Assembly (NCBI GenBank): GCA_003566795.1
Contig: PXBU01000110.1
Span: 1 to 35,817 of the forward strand
DNA length: 35,817 nt
Source of the DNA: Puniceicoccaceae bacterium
Lineage (GTDB): Bacteria; Verrucomicrobiota; Verrucomicrobiia; Opitutales; Coraliomargaritaceae
Direction of reading: 5' to 3'
Shown: piece after piece, positions 31,556 to 35,817 of the stretch
Numbering within the stretch: the stretch's first letter is position 1
Layout: every line of letters starts with the position of its first letter
Position numbers and translations under genes: made by a program
The notes under the pieces: model-generated
The model's database searches: none
What the model was told of the DNA's origin: nothing
Seen by the model: the letters and a program-made list of their open reading frames with translations, nothing else

Positions 31556-31581
31556 ATTATTCTGCCGTAAATTATTCTGCC
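31556..31581 (+). repeat. Direct repeat ATTATTCTGCC, period 15
   Basis: ATTATTCTGCC occurs at 31556-31566 and 31571-31581, four bases apart. It lies about 75 bases before the Smr gene start. Confidence 0.6.
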
Positions 31582-31656
31582 CTCAGCCCCCGGTCTCCAG
31601 TTGCAAGCGAACCCATTTTTCGTTACCAGTCTTGAATCTTACAAACCAGCGCCATC

Positions 31657-31944
31657 ATGACCCCAAACGAAGACGACCCCATCGAATTTGAAATTAACGG
31701 CGAACTCGACCTGCACACCTTCCGCCCACAGGAGGTGGGCGAGCTGGTGCCGGACTACATCGGGCTGTGTCAGGAAAAAGGTATCAGCCGCGTGAGAATC
31801 ATTCATGGCAAGGGCATCGGCACCCTGCGCGAGACCGTGCATGCGCTGCTGAAGCGCGACGAGCGCGTGAGCGACTTTCACCTTGCCGACCGCGGCGAGG
31901 GCGGCTGGGGTGCCACCATCGCCTATTTGAAAATACACGAATGA
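31657..31944 (+). CDS. Small Smr-domain protein
   Basis: This 95-residue protein consists almost entirely of a stand-alone Smr (small MutS-related) domain. The LDLH motif (GELDLHTFRPQEV), the HGKG motif (RIIHGKGIGTLRETV) and the closing GEGGWGATIAYLKI all match. Smr domains nick or bind DNA or RNA; stand-alone bacterial versions have been linked to recombination suppression and to cleavage of RNA on stalled ribosomes, but the role here is unknown. It is a single gene between two repeat-rich spacers. The ATG at 31657 gives only about 15 residues before the domain. Confidence 0.87.
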   Translation: MTPNEDDPIEFEINGELDLHTFRPQEVGELVPDYIGLCQEKGISRVRIIHGKGIGTLRETVHALLKRDERVSDFHLADRGEGGWGATIAYLKIHE

Positions 31945-31953
31945 TTTTATCTA

Positions 31954-32103
31954 GTGGCGTGTCCGCTTGTCGGACGCCCCGAGGGTAAGAGGGTGTGCTC
32001 AATATTATGCAGGGCTCCGGAGTCAACCATGCGCCTTTTGAAGCATTCGGAGCCGGATTTGCCAGTCGATGCCGCCACGGCGTCCGGCAAGCGGGCACGC
32101 CAC
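31954..32103. repeat. REPIN, family C
   Basis: Arms 31954-31978 and 32079-32103 are reverse complements with two mismatches in 25. Each is the unit beginning GTGGCGTG and ending CGGACGCC. The 100-base spacer contains a further pairing, GGCTCCG with CGGAGCC. It fills most of the gap between the Smr gene and yceI. Confidence 0.75.
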
Positions 32104-32146
32104 ATGGAGGACACCTGGGGTTTTCATCCGTCGGTGATCCTGCGGA

Positions 32147-32752
32147 TTATTGACGGATCGCCTCGATGTTAATCGTCACATCCACCGTTTTACCGACGGC
32201 AGGTTGGCCCGCGTTGACGCCCCAGTCGGTGCGGTCAAGCGTGGTCTTCGCCACCCAGCCGGAAAGGAAATTGTCGCCCATGCCCTGGCCAAACCCGAGG
32301 AGTTCCACATCAAGCACCACCTCCTTGGTGACCCCGCGCATGCTCAGATCGCCGGTTACTTTGAATTTGTTCTCACCTTCTGCCTCGACCCATTTGGTGG
32401 ACTTGAAGGTCATCAGCGGGAATTCCCCGGCATGAAAGTATTCGTCCTCCTGTAGGTGGGCGTCGCGTCTTTCGCTATCGGTATTGACCGAAGGGATTTT
32501 GATGCTGGCTTCGACCGAGCTCTTGGTCAGGTCGTCGCGATTGATTGTGAGCGTGCCTTCGAAGTCGGAGAAGCGACCAGTCGTTCTCGCAACAAAGTGG
32601 CGGATGCTGAATTCAACCGAGGAGTGGACGGTGTCGATTTTGTAAGTTTCAACATTTCCATGGTCATGACCATGGTGATCAGCGAAGGCAGTCGAGGCGA
32701 GGGCAAGGCCGCTAAGGAGAATGGCTGTGGTAGCGAGGATTGTTTGCTTCAT
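32147..32752 (-). CDS. YceI family periplasmic protein
   Basis: YceI proteins are lipocalin-like beta barrels that bind isoprenoid-type ligands in the periplasm. A signal peptide of about 24 residues ends in STAFA before DHHGHDHG, leaving a histidine-rich mature N-terminus that may bind metal. The family core is clear: YKIDTVHSSVEFSIRHF, then FEGTLTINRDDLTKSSVEA, DEYFHAGEFPLMTFKSTKW, and TGDLSMRGVTKEVVLDVEL. At 201 residues it is standard. It lies downstream of the sigma/anti-sigma pair on the same strand, across a nested inverted repeat, and could be a member of that sigma factor's regulon. That link is inference. Confidence 0.9.
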   Translation of the reverse strand: MKQTILATTAILLSGLALASTAFADHHGHDHGNVETYKIDTVHSSVEFSIRHFVARTTGRFSDFEGTLTINRDDLTKSSVEASIKIPSVNTDSERRDAHLQEDEYFHAGEFPLMTFKSTKWVEAEGENKFKVTGDLSMRGVTKEVVLDVELLGFGQGMGDNFLSGWVAKTTLDRTDWGVNAGQPAVGKTVDVTINIEAIRQ

Positions 32753-32801
32753 AATAATAGTTAACGATTCCGTGTTGGTTGTTTATACAGGATGAAGAAC
32801 A

Positions 32802-32875
32802 ATCACTGCGGAAGGGGCCACCCAGGAGATTTTGTAAGTACACGAAAGTTTCGTGTGTGCCCCTTTCGCAGTGAT
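32802..32875. terminator. Nested inverted repeat between the anti-sigma gene and yceI
   Basis: Outer arms 32802-32818 and 32859-32875 match at 16 of 17 positions. Inside, 32840-32846 and 32850-32856 (ACACGAA / TTCGTGT) form a second perfect hairpin. It begins eight bases after the anti-sigma stop on the minus strand, so a terminator is the simplest reading. Without a T-run, an operator or RNA structure before yceI is also possible. Confidence 0.5.
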
Positions 32876-32882
32876 CTACACA

Positions 32883-33824
32883 CTAGATCACCTGCGGCAG
32901 GGTTTCCTTACAGCCTTTAGTGGAAAGAATATAAACGTGCTCGCCATCGGTCCAGGCCTTGAAGGCTTGATTGCCGACCTCGTAGACCGTGGGTTCCTCG
33001 GGTTGGAACGATCGGGGGCAATCGGACTTGCGGATCGTGATCAAATGGACCACCTGGTCATACTGGAAGCAAATCATGCTCATCTGCGTGCCATTATATT
33101 CGAAAGTGGCACAACCAAGCGACGCGTTTCCCTTGAGGGCGCGCGGTAATTTCGAGGGGCTGGGGGAGCCGACATTATTCAGGTAAGCTTGCAAAGTTTC
33201 CGGTTCGTTGGAGGCCATATCGAAGCCGCCGCGCGAGCCCTGATTCCCGAGTTCGCGCGCCAGGAACTGGATCATGTCCGGCACGCCCGCTTGGAGTGCC
33301 GCGCCATTGGAAGGTGCCAGCGGCGCCTGCGAGTGATCCCGTGGGATTGCAAATAGGACAAAAAGCAGGACCACCGCCGCAGCGGCCCCAACGCCATACC
33401 TGCGCCACCATCCGAATGAGGTGCTCCCGCCCGTAGGGACTCTGCTCGCCGTTTCGGCAGGCTCAAGGCCCTGAGGCTCTCGCAGGGCGGATGTCGCGAA
33501 TGGCTCCTGCCGGGTCGGGAAGTCAACGGCATCATCCTCGTCTGGATATAAGTCGCCAATCCTAGAGCTAGCATCGGCCTGACTCCGCAAGGCATGCGCC
33601 CGCATGCCAGCCAGGATGCTGGCCTTCAGGTCGGCCGGAGGCTCGATTGCATCATACACCCCAGCGATCCGCGCATCCAGCGCTTGTTGCTCGTCGAACC
33701 AGGCTTTGAGCTCGGGATCGGTATCCAGCAGAGCCAGTGCCTCGGCGATCAGAGGATCGTTCCGATCATCGTCGATGCCGGGGCGGCAGAGTTCGAGGAT
33801 ATGTTTGGCTTCGTCGCGTTGCAT
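32883..33824 (-). CDS. Probable membrane anti-sigma factor
   Basis: This 313-residue protein begins with a cytoplasmic acidic domain of about 150 residues (MQRDEAKHILELC... and PPADLKASILAGM). One membrane helix follows (VGAAAAVVLLFVLFAI, about residue 155-170), then a periplasmic domain ending with CATFEYNGTQMSMICFQ and VYILSTKGC. The gene starts one base inside the sigma factor stop (TGATG), the usual arrangement for a cognate anti-sigma. No zinc-binding HxxxCxxC (ZAS) motif is visible in the cytoplasmic part, so it would be a non-ZAS type. The several periplasmic cysteines could respond to redox state. Family membership is inferred from architecture and context. Confidence 0.68.
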   Translation of the reverse strand: MQRDEAKHILELCRPGIDDDRNDPLIAEALALLDTDPELKAWFDEQQALDARIAGVYDAIEPPADLKASILAGMRAHALRSQADASSRIGDLYPDEDDAVDFPTRQEPFATSALREPQGLEPAETASRVPTGGSTSFGWWRRYGVGAAAAVVLLFVLFAIPRDHSQAPLAPSNGAALQAGVPDMIQFLARELGNQGSRGGFDMASNEPETLQAYLNNVGSPSPSKLPRALKGNASLGCATFEYNGTQMSMICFQYDQVVHLITIRKSDCPRSFQPEEPTVYEVGNQAFKAWTDGEHVYILSTKGCKETLPQVI

Positions 33825-34351
33825 CAGGTGTGGGCTTGATCGGCGGTTTCCGATTCTTTGCGTTTGAAGATCTCGCGCAGCTGAGCTTTGCCGCGCGAGA
33901 GGCGCGACATGATCGTGCCGATGGGCACGTCGAGCACCTCGGCGATTTCTTTATACGCGAGATCTTTGAGATAAAAAAGAGCGAGGGGTTGGCGGTACAC
34001 TTCGTCGACCTCCTCCAGTGCTTCGACGGCGAGATTGGCATCCATGGTCCGACGGATATGAGGATCGACCGTGCCACCAGCATCTTCCAGCATGGCGGGC
34101 TCGTAGTGGTCCATGCGCTCGTCCTTACGCTTGCGGCGCAGGAACTCACGGTAAAGTGTCGTAAATAGCCACGATTTGACCTTGGATTTGTCCCGCAGTG
34201 CAGCCCCTTTCTCCGCGTAGATGAAGAAAGTCTGCTGGGCCAGGTCGCCCGCCTCATGCTCGTTTTTGGCCAAACTGTAGCCAAAACGATAGAGCGGTTG
34301 GTAATAAGCACTCACAATTTCGTCGAAGTCCAAGTTGTTTGAATCGGTCAT
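33824..34351 (-). CDS. ECF RNA polymerase sigma factor
   Basis: The 175-residue protein contains region 2 (YYQPLYRFGYSLAKNEHEA followed by DLAQQTFFIYAEK and VKSWLFTTLYREFLRRKRK) and region 4 (LALFYLKDLAYKEIAEVLD, then VPIGTIMSRLSRGKAQLREIF), with no region 1 or 3. The helix-turn-helix of region 4 reads the -35 element. It is translationally coupled to the anti-sigma gene. An inverted GGAATATTCC lies about 20 bases before the start. The regulon cannot be read from this window; yceI downstream is one candidate. Confidence 0.93.
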   Translation of the reverse strand: MTDSNNLDFDEIVSAYYQPLYRFGYSLAKNEHEAGDLAQQTFFIYAEKGAALRDKSKVKSWLFTTLYREFLRRKRKDERMDHYEPAMLEDAGGTVDPHIRRTMDANLAVEALEEVDEVYRQPLALFYLKDLAYKEIAEVLDVPIGTIMSRLSRGKAQLREIFKRKESETADQAHT

Positions 34352-34396
34352 GTGAGTCGTGGAGGGGCGGGAATATTCCGGTGAATTAAAAATTAA

Positions 34397-35482
34397 TCAG
34401 AGTATGAGCATGGCATCCCCGTAACTATAAAATCGATACTGTTCGGCAATCGCCTCGGCGTAAAGTTCCTTTAGCCAGTCGATGCCATCCTCGCTGCCGG
34501 GGGTCAAAAAAGCCGCGACCAGGCAGAGTAGAGTGGACTTGGGCAGGTGAAAGTTGGTGATCATGTGATCGAGCCCACGAAACTGGTAGGGTGGGTAAAT
34601 GTAGATATCGGCCTCAGCCCGCAAGGTGCCCCGGGGGTCCAGCTCTGCTTGCCCACGGGTAACGCGGCGGAGAGCATCCTCAATCGAGCGGACCGAGGTG
34701 GTGCCGATGGCGACGCGCGGGCCGGGGCCGTTGGCTTGGAGCTGCTGCAGCACCCCGGCTGGGATTTCATACCACTCGCGGTGGATGTTGTGGTCCTCCA
34801 GATGCTCGGTTTGAACGGGGTGAAAGGTCCCGATACCGACCTGAAGCGTCAGGTCGTGAAAGCTGGCCCCGGACGCTTCGAGCTTGGCGATCAACTCCGG
34901 CGTAAAGTGGAGTCCGGCGGTCGGCGCCGCGACGGCGAGTTGTTTGGCGTAGTCGGCATAAACCGTCTGGTAGCGCTCGTTGTCGGCCTCACGGCGGGGA
35001 TCGTCGTCGGTCCTTTCGATATAAGGGGGCAACGGCATGATACCCAATCGCTCCGATAGCGCAGTCACCGATTCATTCCGCTCTGGAGAAAAACGTACCT
35101 TATAATTACCGTTCGCGCCCGCCTCAAGCACCTCGGCGGAGTATTCGCCTTCGCGCCCGAATCGTCCTGCCTGGAGGCTTTTCTTGCCCGGCTTGAGCAA
35201 GCACCACCAGGTGCGGGCATCTTCGGCCGGATGCAGTAGCAGACACTCGACTTTGCCTCCGGTCGGTCGCTCTCCAAACAGCCGGGCCTTGAGCACCGCC
35301 GCGTTATTGCGGAAGTAGCGGGCGTTTGCCGGCAGAAAGCTGCCGATCTCGGCAAAAGTGCTGTGCGCCACTTTCCGAGTGGTGCGATCCACCACCATCA
35401 GCTGCGAGGCATCGCGCTGCCCCGCAGGTTCCTGCGCAATCAATGCCTTCGGTAGATCATAGTTGAATCGATCAATCTTCAC
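34397..35482 (-). CDS. queA: S-adenosylmethionine:tRNA ribosyltransferase-isomerase
   Basis: QueA transfers the ribosyl moiety of SAM to preQ1 in tRNA, making epoxyqueuosine in the queuosine pathway. The N-terminus DRFNYDLPKALIAQEPAGQR and RNNAAVLKARLFGERPTGGKVE blocks, the VAAPTAGLHFT active-site region, and PVQTEHLEDHNIHREWYEI are diagnostic, as is ITNFHLPKSTLLCLVAAF near the C-terminus. At 361 residues it is full length. The start is GTG (MKIDRFNYD) at 35482. It reads towards the sigma gene, 45 bases away, and could share transcription with it. Confidence 0.96.
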   Translation of the reverse strand: MKIDRFNYDLPKALIAQEPAGQRDASQLMVVDRTTRKVAHSTFAEIGSFLPANARYFRNNAAVLKARLFGERPTGGKVECLLLHPAEDARTWWCLLKPGKKSLQAGRFGREGEYSAEVLEAGANGNYKVRFSPERNESVTALSERLGIMPLPPYIERTDDDPRREADNERYQTVYADYAKQLAVAAPTAGLHFTPELIAKLEASGASFHDLTLQVGIGTFHPVQTEHLEDHNIHREWYEIPAGVLQQLQANGPGPRVAIGTTSVRSIEDALRRVTRGQAELDPRGTLRAEADIYIYPPYQFRGLDHMITNFHLPKSTLLCLVAAFLTPGSEDGIDWLKELYAEAIAEQYRFYSYGDAMLIL

Positions 35483-35567
35483 AGCCTAGGAGAAATGGTG
35501 CCATCACCCATGTGGCAAACTAACTTGATGGTATTTTACGAGTAAAAATTTCTGAACAAAGAAGCTC

Positions 35568-35606
35568 AGACATGAATAGTTGCCATGTCTCGTCGGATGC
35601 ATCCGA
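35568..35606. repeat. Two adjacent small hairpins beside the partial RAYT
   Basis: AGACATG (35568-35574) pairs with CATGTCT (35584-35590). Two bases later TCGGATGCATCCGA (35593-35606) is a perfect 14-bp palindrome. They lie 18 bases beyond the RAYT stop. They may form a terminator or RAYT-linked structure; no GTAG head is visible. Confidence 0.4.
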
Positions 35607-35624
35607 TCAGAAACTGTTAGCTTC

Positions 35625-35817
35625 TCACCCGAAAACCCGCGCCCGCATCCCCTGAATCGTCGCCAAGTCCTGCCAGTCAGCTCCGCCCATCAAATTCACC
35701 TTCGGCGGATACTTGCGTCCCTTCTCCCGCTGCCAGGATTCCAAAAAGCCGCGCACAAACTCCTGACTGCCCAGAATCGCCCCATCAGTAAAGTAACGCA
35801 CCCGGCAGCGCAGCACC
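35625..35817 (-). CDS. RAYT transposase, C-terminal part (cut by window edge)
   Basis: The visible 63 residues are the C-terminus of a second RAYT. They align to the end of the protein at 8489-9469: LRCRVRYFTDGAILGSQEFV against LRCRIRYLSEGAVLGSQEFV, followed by similar GRKYPPK and GRKHPPK. After that the two tails diverge. The catalytic HUH and Tyr parts lie outside the window, so activity cannot be judged. With the first copy this gives two related but non-identical RAYTs within about 26 kb. Confidence 0.8.
   Translation of the reverse strand, partial: VLRCRVRYFTDGAILGSQEFVRGFLESWQREKGRKYPPKVNLMGGADWQDLATIQGMRARVFG

Larger units (their letters stand above)
31100..31656. other. Repeat-rich intergenic region between rmuC and the Smr gene
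   Basis: No gene is supported in these 557 bases; the reading frames present are translations of repeats. Contents: GTAGGAGAG hairpin-like copies near 31112 and 31500, a family C REP (31207-31231), tandem octamers (31333-31356), a family B REPIN (31384-31463) and a 15-base direct repeat (31556-31581). Confidence 0.6.

Overview
The window looks like chromosomal DNA of a Verrucomicrobiota bacterium, probably of the Opitutia / Coraliomargarita type. This is an inference from the gene set: a plant/cyanobacterial-type IspH, an HspQ-like protein, a type IV pilus/type II secretion (T4P/T2SS) cluster next to mreBCD, RAYT transposases, weak Shine-Dalgarno (SD) sequences and moderately high GC. No rRNA, tRNA or CRISPR was seen.

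Layout. 1-2.5 kb: the tail of an unidentified gene with a strong terminator hairpin, then gnd behind a long leader holding two perfect AT-rich palindromes, then a small zincin. 2.5-6.3 kb (minus strand): a one-helix membrane protein, a REPIN, dnaN, pssA and a lone RelE/ParE-fold protein. 6.3-9.5 kb: ispH with a long N-terminal extension, hspQ, and a RAYT transposase. 9.6-14 kb: miaB (minus), ahpD, a nucleotidyltransferase-GHMP kinase fusion, tyrS. 14-21 kb: a tight five-gene envelope-machine operon (secretin, PilM-PilN fusion, PilO-like, PilP/GspC-like, PilB/GspE ATPase). 21-27 kb: the elongasome genes mreB-mreC-mreD-mrdA followed by lnt. 27-32 kb: an orphan membrane protein, galE, rmuC and an Smr protein, separated by repeat-rich spacers. 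32-35.8 kb (minus): yceI, an ECF sigma factor with a likely membrane anti-sigma, queA, and the C-terminus of a second RAYT.

The most interesting layer lies between the genes. At least three families of short hairpin repeats recur in the spacers. Most begin with the GTAG head typical of REP sequences, and several are paired head-to-head as REPINs. In one family the two hairpins of a REPIN have different stem sequences but both keep their pairing. The window carries one complete RAYT and part of a second, so REP elements and plausible mobilising enzymes occur together. Other points of note are the NT-GHMP fusion, the long IspH, a possibly broken bS21-like gene hidden in a gap, and a nested inverted repeat between the sigma operon and yceI.
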